From NCBI GenBank assembly GCA_964607765.1, contig CAZSNT010000193.1:1-17826 (forward strand): a stretch of 17,826 nucleotides of DNA, written 5' to 3'. Made by a program: the position numbers and the translations under genes. The stretch is from CAZSNT01 sp964607765 (GTDB lineage: Bacteria > Verrucomicrobiota > Lentisphaeria > Oligosphaerales > JABHEG01). A model generated the notes under the pieces. It saw only the letters and a list, made by a program, of their open reading frames with translations. It did no database searches and had not been told where the DNA came from. Of this stretch, positions 1 to 7,700 are shown in pieces; within the stretch, counting starts at the first letter, position 1; every line of letters starts with the position of its first letter.

Positions 1-31
1 GTGATCCAGGTAGAGGCCAAACGCCAGGACA

Positions 32-51
32 CCCGGCTCAGGAGAGCCGGG
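32..51. repeat. Perfect 8-bp hairpin, REP-like intergenic palindrome
   Basis: CCCGGCTC (32-39) and GAGCCGGG (44-51) form a perfect 8-bp stem around a 4-nt loop, about 76 bp beyond the stop codon of the histidine kinase gene. There is no T-run on either side, so it is not a standard intrinsic terminator, although it could stop or stabilise the 3' end of the kinase transcript. Its shape resembles the short GC-rich palindromes scattered between genes in many PVC genomes (REP-like). That comparison is from memory and only one copy lies in this window. The rest of bases 1-127 shows nothing I recognise. Confidence 0.45.
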
Positions 52-127
52 CTACAGGGCCCCGTGCTCGTTCCCACGGTGGGAAGAGTGTGGCTGCCGA
101 TTGGTGGGGAGTGCGGGGCGCCCATGG

Positions 128-1534
128 TCAGGGAGAACACAGTTCCGCCTCACGCACTACAGGCAGGGACACGCGGAACCGGGAGCCGCGCTCCGGTTGA
201 CTGTCCACCTCGATCGTGCCCCCGTGCAGGTCCACAATCCAGCGGACCAACGCCAACCCCAGGCCCGAGCCGTGGCCGCGGGATTCCCGTACTTGATAGA
301 AGCGCTCGAATACGCGTGCCTGGTGTTCCGGCGCAATACCGATACCGTGGTCCACCACCTCGAGTGCCACCGCACCCTCGACGCTGCGAAGAACGACCGC
401 AACGGCCGAGTCCGGATGGGAGAAACGGATGGCGTTGTGCACCAGGTTGTAGCACAGCCGCGAGAAGAGCATGGGGTCCCCGACCATGCCCAGATCCCTC
501 TCCAGCTCGGATGTGAGGCGCACGCCGCACCTGTCGGCAACCGGCTCGAGTCGCTCCAGCACATCTTCCACCGTGGCCGCGGGCGTGAAGCGCGTGAAGC
601 CCTGCCGCTGCCGTTGTCCCGTGGAGAGCAGGAGCAGATCACGCACCATGCCGGACATGGCGGTCACTTCGTCAACGCCCTCCGCCAGCGCTCGCTGGTA
701 CTCCTCAACGGAACGCTCCTCGCCCAAACACACCTCGAAATTGCCGCGCAGCGCGGTCAGAGGCGTGTTGAGCTCATGCGCTGCGTCAGCGCTGAACTGC
801 CCGATGCGCGTGAACGACTCCTCCAGATCCCCCAGCGTGGCGTTGATCGCATCGGTCAACTCCCGGATTTCCCGGTTCCGCTCAACCTGCGGCACACGCA
901 CGCTGAGATTGCCGGCCCGGACCTCGCCGAACGTGTCCCGCACGATCGCGAGGGGACGCAGCAGGCGTCGGCTGAGCAGATACCCGGACGGAATGGCCAG
1001 CAGGAACACGGAGCCGAGGGCAATCGCGAGCCCCGCCGCCAGCCGTTCAATCAGGTCGAACGGAAACCCCTCACTGACAAACAGGACGTAGCCGTTCGTC
1101 TCCGTTCGGAGAACAAAACGCCAGACCGAGAACAGATGACGCAGCTCCGGGCCGGACTCGATGCTGTGCAGGAACACACCGTCGCGAGCACGACGATTCA
1201 CGCCGCCACCCTGCGGCACGTCAAAGCCGGTGGTGTGACTCAGCAACCGCCCGTCACGACTGAACAGGGCGTATGCAACCTGGTTCTCGTCGTCCACAAA
1301 CGTCAGCTCGCGAGCAATGGTTGCGGCCAGTTCGGGGGAGATGCCCTCACCCGACGACAGTCCGGCATCGGTCAGTTCCCGGGCGATGCCGCGCGCTACT
1401 GTGTGCAGACGCCGTTCGGCAGTGTGCCCCAGCTCGTGCACGGCAAGCACGTGTACGGCCACCAGCACGGCGGCAATGATGACGCCGTAGCCGAGCGTGA
1501 ACCACAGAGCAACCTGCCAGCGGAAGGAACGCAT
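128..1534 (-). CDS. Two-component sensor histidine kinase, CusS/heavy-metal-sensor type
   Basis: A 468-residue inner-membrane sensor kinase that should autophosphorylate on His253 and pass phosphate to the regulator encoded just upstream. Visible parts in order: TM1 (about 8-35); a periplasmic sensing region of about 130 residues; TM2 (about 165-185); HAMP linker (about 186-240); H-box with FSADAAHELNTPL around His253; N-box NLVHNAIRFS (Asn363/Asn367); G1 box DHGIGI (395-400); F box FERFY; G2 box GSGLGLALV (422-430). The ATG follows the TAG of the regulator with no gap, and GAGGAG at the regulator's end serves as its ribosome binding site, so the two are translated together. The architecture matches CusS/CopS-like kinases that sense metal ions, but the periplasmic part shows no obvious metal-binding cluster, so the ligand is unknown. 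The kinase assignment is firm; metal sensing is family-based inference. Confidence 0.95.
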   Translation of the reverse strand: MRSFRWQVALWFTLGYGVIIAAVLVAVHVLAVHELGHTAERRLHTVARGIARELTDAGLSSGEGISPELAATIARELTFVDDENQVAYALFSRDGRLLSHTTGFDVPQGGGVNRRARDGVFLHSIESGPELRHLFSVWRFVLRTETNGYVLFVSEGFPFDLIERLAAGLAIALGSVFLLAIPSGYLLSRRLLRPLAIVRDTFGEVRAGNLSVRVPQVERNREIRELTDAINATLGDLEESFTRIGQFSADAAHELNTPLTALRGNFEVCLGEERSVEEYQRALAEGVDEVTAMSGMVRDLLLLSTGQRQRQGFTRFTPAATVEDVLERLEPVADRCGVRLTSELERDLGMVGDPMLFSRLCYNLVHNAIRFSHPDSAVAVVLRSVEGAVALEVVDHGIGIAPEHQARVFERFYQVRESRGHGSGLGLALVRWIVDLHGGTIEVDSQPERGSRFRVSLPVVREAELCSP

Positions 1535-2206
1535 CTACTCCTCACGCAACACATAGCCCACGCCGCGCACGGTGTGGATGAGCTTTGACGGAAAGCCCTC
1601 GTCGAGCTTGCCGCGCAGGTGACTCACGTGCACGTCGACCAAGTTCGTGTCGCTGTCGAAGTGCATGTCCCAAACGTGTTCGATGATCGCGGTGCGCGTC
1701 ACGACACGCTGCTGATTGCGCAGCAGGAACTCGAGCACACCGTACTCGCGCGAGGTCAGATCGATGCGGTGCCCGGCACGGCGTACAACGTGCATGACCG
1801 GGTCCAGCTCCAGATCCGCTATACGCAACGGCGCGCCCGGTGCCTTGTCACGCCGCCGCAACAGAGCCCGGATTCGCGCCAGCAGCTCGGGAAAGGCAAA
1901 CGGCTTCACCAGGTAGTCGTCCGCACCGGAGTCCAGCCCCTGCACTCTGTCCTCGACACGGTCTTTTGCCGTCAGCATCAGGATGGGGGTCTGCGTGCCG
2001 TGTGCCCGCAGCTTCTCCGCCACATCGAAGCCGTTGCAGCCGGGCAGCATGACGTCCAGAATGATGACGTCATACTCGCCTACGCGTGCCATGCTGAGCC
2101 CTTCCAAGCCGGTCCCTGCGCGGTCCACGGCATAGCCGTTCTCCCGCAGGCCGCGGACGACGAACCGAGCTACCTTCTCATGGTCCTCAACAACCAGTAT
2201 ACGCAC
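1535..2206 (-). CDS. OmpR/CusR-family response regulator
   Basis: A 223-residue DNA-binding response regulator. The receiver domain (1-115) has the acidic pair Glu7/Asp8, the phosphoacceptor Asp51 in DVMLPG, Thr79 and Lys101 in the KPF motif. The winged helix-turn-helix domain (about 126-220) has the usual LTSREYGVLEFLLRN and HVSHLRGKLD segments and ends in the VRGVGYVL wing. I chose the GTG at 2206, reading RILVVEDHEK, because GGAG lies 8 nt upstream, the length is typical, and a likely promoter ends near 2242. An upstream ATG at 2230 would add eight residues. The first gene of the pair with the histidine kinase, it probably acts on nearby promoters; the TTAA half-site array before the ferric-reductase-like gene is the best candidate target. 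Sequence alone cannot distinguish a metal, envelope-stress or redox signal. Confidence 0.97.
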   Translation of the reverse strand: MRILVVEDHEKVARFVVRGLRENGYAVDRAGTGLEGLSMARVGEYDVIILDVMLPGCNGFDVAEKLRAHGTQTPILMLTAKDRVEDRVQGLDSGADDYLVKPFAFPELLARIRALLRRRDKAPGAPLRIADLELDPVMHVVRRAGHRIDLTSREYGVLEFLLRNQQRVVTRTAIIEHVWDMHFDSDTNLVDVHVSHLRGKLDEGFPSKLIHTVRGVGYVLREE

Positions 2207-2241
2207 TGCGCGGACTCCGATCTGAGCCATCTGTTGCCAAC

Positions 2242-2270
2242 CACATACTGCCAACAGCTGCTGAATGCAA
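2242..2270 (-). promoter_or_regulatory. Probable sigma-70 promoter of the two-component operon
   Basis: Read on the minus strand, TTGCAT (2270-2265) and TATGTG (2247-2242) are separated by exactly 17 bp. A start site near 2235 would give a leader of about 29 nt to the GTG start at 2206, and would make the upstream ATG at 2230 nearly leaderless. A dyad, CTGTTG (2231-2236) and CAACAG (2252-2257) with 15 bp between, straddles the -10 box and could be an operator. The match is moderate and untested. Confidence 0.4.
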
Positions 2271-2391
2271 GGAAAGCCGCGGACCGATGACGCCGGGATG
2301 GACGCGGATCCGGCCCGGGAAACGCCGCGGCGTGTGCGCTCCCCTCCGTACCGGCAGCACGCCAACGCTCAACCCAGCGCCAACCCCGAAC

Positions 2392-3369
2392 CTACGAGTG
2401 CACCGACACGGCAGCAGCAGCCAACGAGTCGCGACAATCCCCGCCTGTTCCCTCATCCCCCGCCTTGGCCAACCCCGTCAGGCGCGCGCCGCTCCCCGCA
2501 GGCTTGCGCGCCACGCACCACATGCCGTTGCTCACACCAATCCGGTCCACGATCCCCACGCGCACCGACACGAAGCCCGTTTCCGTCAGCAACCGGGTCA
2601 ACGTGTCGGGAGTGAAGTAGTTCACGTGGTCCGGGAAGCGGTAGCCACACCAGTTGGCTCCCCGAAACCGGCGCGGCAGGCTGCCGTGATTCGGAACCTT
2701 GATGACTACCGCCGCACCGGCCTCGAGCGTCCGAAAGAGCTCAGACAGCACATCGCGCGGCCGTGTTTCATGTTCCAGGTAATTCCTCGCGATGGCGCCT
2801 GCTGCAGACCCCGAAGCCACTCCCTCCAGACCGCGTAGAACGGGCGCCACAATAACCTGACCGCCAAGCGGCTCAAAACGTTGACGCGCCTCCTCGGCGC
2901 GACTGGATTGGATCTCGATACCGAGGGGCACGGCTGCAGCGGGCAGACAGGCCGCAGTGGGCCGACCCCGACCCGCGCCGAGATCCAGAATCGTGCCCTC
3001 CCTGAGATGGGCGCGACACAAACCCCGGAACTTGTGATACCGCACCAGCCCACGCAGGAACCGGCGACCGTGCCGCAGCGGAGCCCGAACCGAACTCTCA
3101 AGCCGCGATCGGCGGCGGCGCCGACGCTCCCTCTCCTCCGTGAACGTCTCCTGCCAGGCGAAGTCCTCCCGCAGCGTTTGATAGTTGGGCGGATTCGCCA
3201 GGTACACAAATCCGCACCGGGAGCACTCGCCGAGTAGCCACTCAGGAGGCGCCACATGCTCCAAACGGCGCACCTGCTCGGCCGCGGCAAGACAGACGGG
3301 ACAGCCGGAGGCCGGGGCAACCGAACTCCGCGCTACGTTCGACGGCTTTACGACAGCTGCTCGGGCCAT
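2392..3369 (-). CDS. Class I SAM-dependent methyltransferase with N-terminal Cys4 zinc-ribbon-like segment
   Basis: A 325-residue cytoplasmic methyltransferase of the Methyltransf_23-like group. Near the N-terminus CPVC (23-26) and CSRC (49-52) make a Cys4 pattern expected to bind zinc. A very basic segment follows with six consecutive Arg (82-87). The SAM-binding motif I is DLGAGRG (129-135). The later segments NYLEHETRPRDVLSELFRTLEAGA and VIKVPNHGSLPRRFRGANW with FPDHVNYFTPDTL are typical of this family, including members that act on sugars in cell-surface polysaccharides. GGAGGT lies 10 nt before the ATG at 3369 and 7 nt before an adjacent GTG at 3372; either may be used. The gene stands alone, 185 bp from the regulator and divergent from the membrane protein gene. 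The substrate cannot be told; with no glycosyltransferases nearby, a sugar role is only a guess. Confidence 0.9.
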   Translation of the reverse strand: MARAAVVKPSNVARSSVAPASGCPVCLAAAEQVRRLEHVAPPEWLLGECSRCGFVYLANPPNYQTLREDFAWQETFTEERERRRRRRSRLESSVRAPLRHGRRFLRGLVRYHKFRGLCRAHLREGTILDLGAGRGRPTAACLPAAAVPLGIEIQSSRAEEARQRFEPLGGQVIVAPVLRGLEGVASGSAAGAIARNYLEHETRPRDVLSELFRTLEAGAAVVIKVPNHGSLPRRFRGANWCGYRFPDHVNYFTPDTLTRLLTETGFVSVRVGIVDRIGVSNGMWCVARKPAGSGARLTGLAKAGDEGTGGDCRDSLAAAAVSVHS

Positions 3370-3459
3370 CACCTGACTGACCTCCATCCATCCGCAGATC
3401 CGGAGAATCACAACACGACAGACTATGCACAGGGAACATGAAGCAGAGCAAAAGCCCGG

Positions 3460-3509
3460 ATTAAGAAACGTTCATAAAGGCCATTAAGAAAACTTAAGGC
3501 GCCATTAAC
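3460..3509 (+). promoter_or_regulatory. Array of TTAA half-sites, candidate OmpR-family operator
   Basis: Four related hexamers read in one direction: ATTAAG (3460-3465), ATTAAG (3483-3488), CTTAAG (3493-3498) and ATTAAC (3504-3509). The last three start 10 and 11 bp apart, so they lie on one face of the helix. This is the arrangement used by OmpR/PhoB/PmrA-type regulators, and the hexamers resemble the PmrA half-site YTTAAK. The final half-site overlaps where the -35 box would lie for the TATGAT at 3531, and that -35 is otherwise poor, as at activator-dependent promoters. Low GC content sets the stretch apart from its surroundings. Confidence 0.5.
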
Positions 3510-3530
3510 CGGCACTTCACGCACAGATCA

Positions 3531-3536
3531 TATGAT
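3531..3536 (+). promoter_or_regulatory. -10 box of the ferric-reductase-like operon
   Basis: TATGAT matches the -10 consensus at five of six positions and lies inside a perfect 12-bp palindrome (3526-3537). With a 17-bp spacer the -35 would fall at 3508-3513, which is a poor match but is overlapped by the upstream half-site array. Predicted transcription starts near 3543, about 25 nt before the ATG at 3568. Confidence 0.45.
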
Positions 3537-3567
3537 CCTCAATTCACGATCAACGAGGAGTCAGCGA

Positions 3568-4290
3568 ATGAAGAAGATCCGGGCACAGCACGTGTTCTCA
3601 AACACGCTTCGCCAGTGGGGCATCTCGACCGGGATCTTCGCCGCGCTGTACGCGTTTTTCATGTGGTACCACAAAGTGCGCGGCAAAGACTATTCGCTGT
3701 TCACCACGGAGAAATGCCTGGCCATCGCCGCTGTCTTCTGCATGGGGTTCGCCCTGGCTTTGGGGCCGCTGTCGCGCTTCTTCCCGCGTCTGCGCAAAGC
3801 ACTGCCGTACCGGCGGAGTCTCGGCCTGCTCGCCGTCATCGGGACGGTGGCGCACGTGCTGCTGTGTCTCACGCATCTACCTGCGAAGTTCCCGGACAAG
3901 TACGGCCTGAGCTTCTATGTGCAGCGGTGGCCCACGAGCGTCACCGGAATCATCGCGCTCATCCTCCTGCTGGCCATCGGCTGGGCGTCCTTCCCGAAAG
4001 CCGTGTCGCGCCTGGGAAGGCGGCGCTGGATCGTGCTGCAGAAGCTCTCCTACGCAGTGCTCGCCCTCACCATCGTCCACCTGCTCAGCCTGGGGAAAGT
4101 CCCGGGCTGGATCAAGTGGCTGCAGACGTTCAACAAGCCGCTCCCCCCGGGCGCTTTCACCACAACCACCTTCTGCCTGATCGTGGCAGTCCTGAAGCTC
4201 GTGGACCTGCCCGTGCACGGTGACACGCTGGCTCAGCCGGGCCAGGAAACCGCAGCACGGGAGACAGCCGAGACGTCCCCTGATGATTGA
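3568..4290 (+). CDS. Ferric-reductase-like (MsrQ/YedZ-type) haem membrane protein
   Basis: A 240-residue polytopic inner-membrane protein with about six membrane helices and a hydrophilic tail. The segment RRSLGLLAVIGTVAH with a second His (His96, His103) and the helix ending in TIVH (His171) match the ferric reductase-like transmembrane domain, which holds b-type haem and moves electrons across the membrane. The family's W-x-x-L-H-x-L-x-Y motif reads WIVLQKLSY here, so the usual His is Gln158 and one haem site may be lost or altered. The ATG at 3568 was chosen over an upstream in-frame start because GAGGAG lies 7 nt before it. The stop overlaps the next ATG by 8 nt. Likely role: electron transfer from the quinone pool or a cytoplasmic donor to a periplasmic acceptor. 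No MsrP-like catalytic partner lies in the window, so MsrQ function is not claimed. Confidence 0.85.
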   Translation: MKKIRAQHVFSNTLRQWGISTGIFAALYAFFMWYHKVRGKDYSLFTTEKCLAIAAVFCMGFALALGPLSRFFPRLRKALPYRRSLGLLAVIGTVAHVLLCLTHLPAKFPDKYGLSFYVQRWPTSVTGIIALILLLAIGWASFPKAVSRLGRRRWIVLQKLSYAVLALTIVHLLSLGKVPGWIKWLQTFNKPLPPGAFTTTTFCLIVAVLKLVDLPVHGDTLAQPGQETAARETAETSPDD

Positions 4291-4612
4291 ACTCCGCAGA
4301 GCCCTTCTCGTCGCCGCCGTCCTGCTCCTTGACGCCGGGTCCTGTACCTGTACCGGGCTGGCGGCGGCGCGCCCGGGCCGTGGCACGGAGCGGCTCACAG
4401 CCGGCGAGACCACGGCCCTCGCAGGCACGGACGGCTTGAGCCGCAGCGGCACGTTCCGCGGCCATCACGTCAAGCTTCAGGTTAAGCAGGAGCTGGGCAG
4501 CCATTTCAGTCACCGCCTGACCGCCGAAGCGCTGTTCCCCGGCAACCACTACACCGCGCCCCGAGACGACATCGCGCAGTTCTACCGCTACGGCATCACC
4601 CTCTCGTGGTGA
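4283..4612 (+). CDS. Small exported protein, possible outer-membrane barrel tail
   Basis: A 109-residue protein whose ATG lies inside the 3' end of the ferric-reductase-like gene (8-nt overlap), suggesting translational coupling. The N-terminus is a convincing signal peptide: basic LRR, hydrophobic ALLVAAVLLL, and a cleavage site near LAAA-RPG. An AGSC sequence at 18-21 is a weak lipobox alternative. The mature part is only about 80 residues. Its second half alternates polar and hydrophobic residues (KLQVKQELGSHFSHRLTAEA, then LFPGNHY) and ends in YRYGITLSW with an aromatic last residue, as in outer-membrane beta-barrels. It recalls the last strands of longer porin-like proteins in PVC bacteria, so it may be a remnant or a genuine small relative. 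No wider family is recognised. A longer upstream start at 4220 is possible but would lose the signal peptide. Confidence 0.6.
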   Translation: MIELRRALLVAAVLLLDAGSCTCTGLAAARPGRGTERLTAGETTALAGTDGLSRSGTFRGHHVKLQVKQELGSHFSHRLTAEALFPGNHYTAPRDDIAQFYRYGITLSW

Positions 4613-4764
4613 ATGCCAAACTCACCATTGCAGAACCCGCTCCGGAGAGGCTATCTTGACGCATGTTGTGCCCCGGCTGCGTTTGCCGGAACAGCTGGGC
4701 CCAATATCGCACGAGGCCAACGCGTCACGGTAAGCGTAACGCGCTTTGCACCCGGAGCAGTCTT

Positions 4765-7700
4765 TTGTTGCAGCGGCTTGTCATCGTTCTCACGGTTCTG
4801 AGCGTCTCCTTGCCTCTGGGAACGCGGGGCGCCGTGCCGAGATCGGGCCTGGCCCTGTGGCTCTCGGCCGATGACCTCGACGGCAACGGCCGGGCCGACA
4901 CCCCTGCCGAACGCGGACAACTCCTGGTCGGCGGACGTGTGGCGGAGTGGCACGATCGGTCCGAAGCGGCCCTGTGCGCGCGACAAGCGACACCGGAAAG
5001 TCAGCCGCTGTGGGTCGCCGCCGCCGTTGCGGGCCGCCCCGTGCTGCGCTTCGACGGGGGGGACTTCCTCGACCTCGGCCGCCCCGACACGCTCGACTTC
5101 CAGCCCGGTCAGCCGTTCACTGTCGTCGTGGTCTACCAGGCGCGCGACGGTGATTTCGGCACCTTCCTGGCCAAAGGCGGCGGCAGCGTGGGGCAGCGTG
5201 CCTGCCAGTTCTACATCAACCAGACCAAGGTCGGCGCCATCGTGCACGGGACGTCCCGGGAAGCCGCCGCGCCGCGCGGCGCCAACCTGGCGACACTCGT
5301 CTCGGACGGAGCGACAGCCCAGGCCCGCGTGAACGGCAGACGTTGCCTGGACGTGGTCCCCGGCCGTGCGGACTCCGCAACCGATGTGCTGATCGGGGCC
5401 CGGCGGCATGGCGCCGACAATACAGGCATCTACTACGGCTTGAAGGGCGACTTGGCCGAGCTGCTTGTTTATGGCCGCGCCCTCCGTGCAGCGGAACTCG
5501 ACGCGTTACACGGGCACTTTGCCGCGCGGTACGGGTTGGCACTGGCTGTGACTGCTGCGATGGATGCGCGCCGGATGGCCGCGGACGGCAATGCGCTTGG
5601 CGCCGCCGAGCTGCTGCGCACCGAAGCGCTGGCGAACCGACTCGATGAGGCGGGAGCACTGCTGGCGGGATCGCTGCTCGAACACGACGCACCATTCGTG
5701 CGCAGCATCGCCGAGTGGGCCATTTCCTTGAAGGTGGGTCGCGAGAACAACGGCCAGGCCGTTGCCTGGCCCAAACCGAGTCCCACGGCCTGGTTCGAAG
5801 CGTGGCGGCTGCTCGGCCCGGACCGGATTCTGGAAGTGGACACTGTTCGCCAGGCGGTCAGTCGCAACCTGCACCGAGACCACGCCGCGATGCTGAGGGA
5901 CATTCGCGAACTCCGCAACCGCGCCCAACGCATGGTGGCCGACTTCACTGCGGACTCCGCACAGCCGCCGGCGGGACAACTGCAGACACACCTGTCAGCC
6001 CTGGAGCGTGCGTGCCGGGCAGCGGAACACACGCCGACACGCGCACACGGCACAACACCCGAACTCAGGCAGTGCTGGCTGCAGGCACGCGCCGCGATCC
6101 GGAGAATCGCGCTGGTGAATCCTGCGCTGGACGTGGATCGGATTGTGTTCGTGAAGCAGTTCGCGCCGCACACGGTCCGCAACATCACGCGCTCCTATCC
6201 CTGGAAGCACAAGCCCGGTGGCGACGTGTGCGTGTTGACTGAACTCCAGGACGCAGGCAACGTGGCGCCCCTGCTCAAGGGCCGCTTGGGGCCCGGATTC
6301 GTGTGGGGCCTGGACCTGTGGTGGTCAGCCGACCGCGTGGTGTTCGGGTACGCAAAACACCCAGACTGGCCGCCAACCGTCAACACGGCCAACGCAGGTC
6401 TGGAGGGCAGACATGCCTTCGAGCTACGCAGAGAAATCCCGCCCATGCACATCTACGAAGCGTCGCTGAACGGCGGCCCGGTCAGGCAACTCACCGATCA
6501 TCCGTACTGGAATGACTTCGAGCCAACCTACTGCGCCAACGGCGACGTCGTGTTCGCGTCCGACCGCTGCGGCCGCTCCGCCCAGTGCGGCAACGAGACC
6601 TACGACCACACCAACCCGAACCTGTTCGTGCGGTCGGCCGCAGACGGCGCGGTCCGGCAATTCACGGACAACAAGGACATTGACCGCTACCCGCACTGCC
6701 TCGACGACGGCACCATCGCTTACACACACTGGGAGTACCAGGAGCGACACTTCATGGAAGTCCACGCGATTTGGACCGCACGCCCGGACGGGCGCATGGC
6801 CGACGCACTCTACAAACACCACATGCGCGCACCGTGCGGACTCCGCGACGCCCGTTCGATCCCGAACAGCCGGAAACTGGTCGCCATCGCGACCGGACAC
6901 CACACGTTCGCGTGGGGCCCCGTAGTCACCCTCGATCCGCGGCATGGCCTGAACAACCCGGCTGGGCTGCGCATCGTCACGCCGGGAGTCCGTGTGCAGG
7001 AGGGCAAGATGACCGGCACCCCGATACGGGGCGGCGGAGTCCGAGACAGTGGCGGCCTGTACCAGACGCCCTGGGCATTGTCGGAGGACTGTTTCCTGGT
7101 CTCGTACGCCTATGCGCGGCCCGGCTGTACCGCATCCGGCGGCGTGGATTCGAACGGCTTCGCGCTCTACCTCATCGACACCTATGGAAACCGCGAGTTG
7201 CTGCACCGCGATCAGTTGCTTTCCTGCACCTTCCCGATCCCCCTCAAGCCGCGCCCGCGTCCCTCGGTCGCGGCCGAGCCGGTGCCCGTTGCCGACCGTC
7301 GCGCGGTCTGCATTGTCCCGGACGTGTATGAGGGCATGCCGAAGACGGAACGCGGCACGATCCGGTACTTGCGGATTTCGCAACACGTGGGTTGGCCGTT
7401 TGACGCGGAACGCGGCGCCATGCACTACCTGCCCGGTGTCGCGGGAGCACGGCAGCCGGAGTTCAACAGCTGGTCGCCTGTTCGCGTCATCGGCACGGTA
7501 CCGGTTTCCGAGGACGGGTCGGCCTGTTTCCGGGTGCCTGCGGACACCGCAATCTACTTCCAGGCCCTGGACGCCAAACACATGGAAGTGCGGCGCATGC
7601 GGTCCATGGTCAGTCTCAAGCCGGGCGAGGTCCGCGGCTGCACCGGTTGCCACGAATCACAGGCCCGGGCCCCCGCCGTACAGAGCACGCCTCTGACCGC

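Noticed and set aside
101..1588. A 495-codon open frame on the plus strand opposite the histidine kinase
   Set aside because: It lies antisense to a kinase with every expected motif, its translation shows no domain and is low in hydrophobic structure, and long antisense frames are common in GC-rich DNA.
3422..3453. A minus-strand promoter (TTGCTC, 18 bp, CATAGT) for the methyltransferase
   Set aside because: It is plausible by position but matches the consensus poorly in both boxes.
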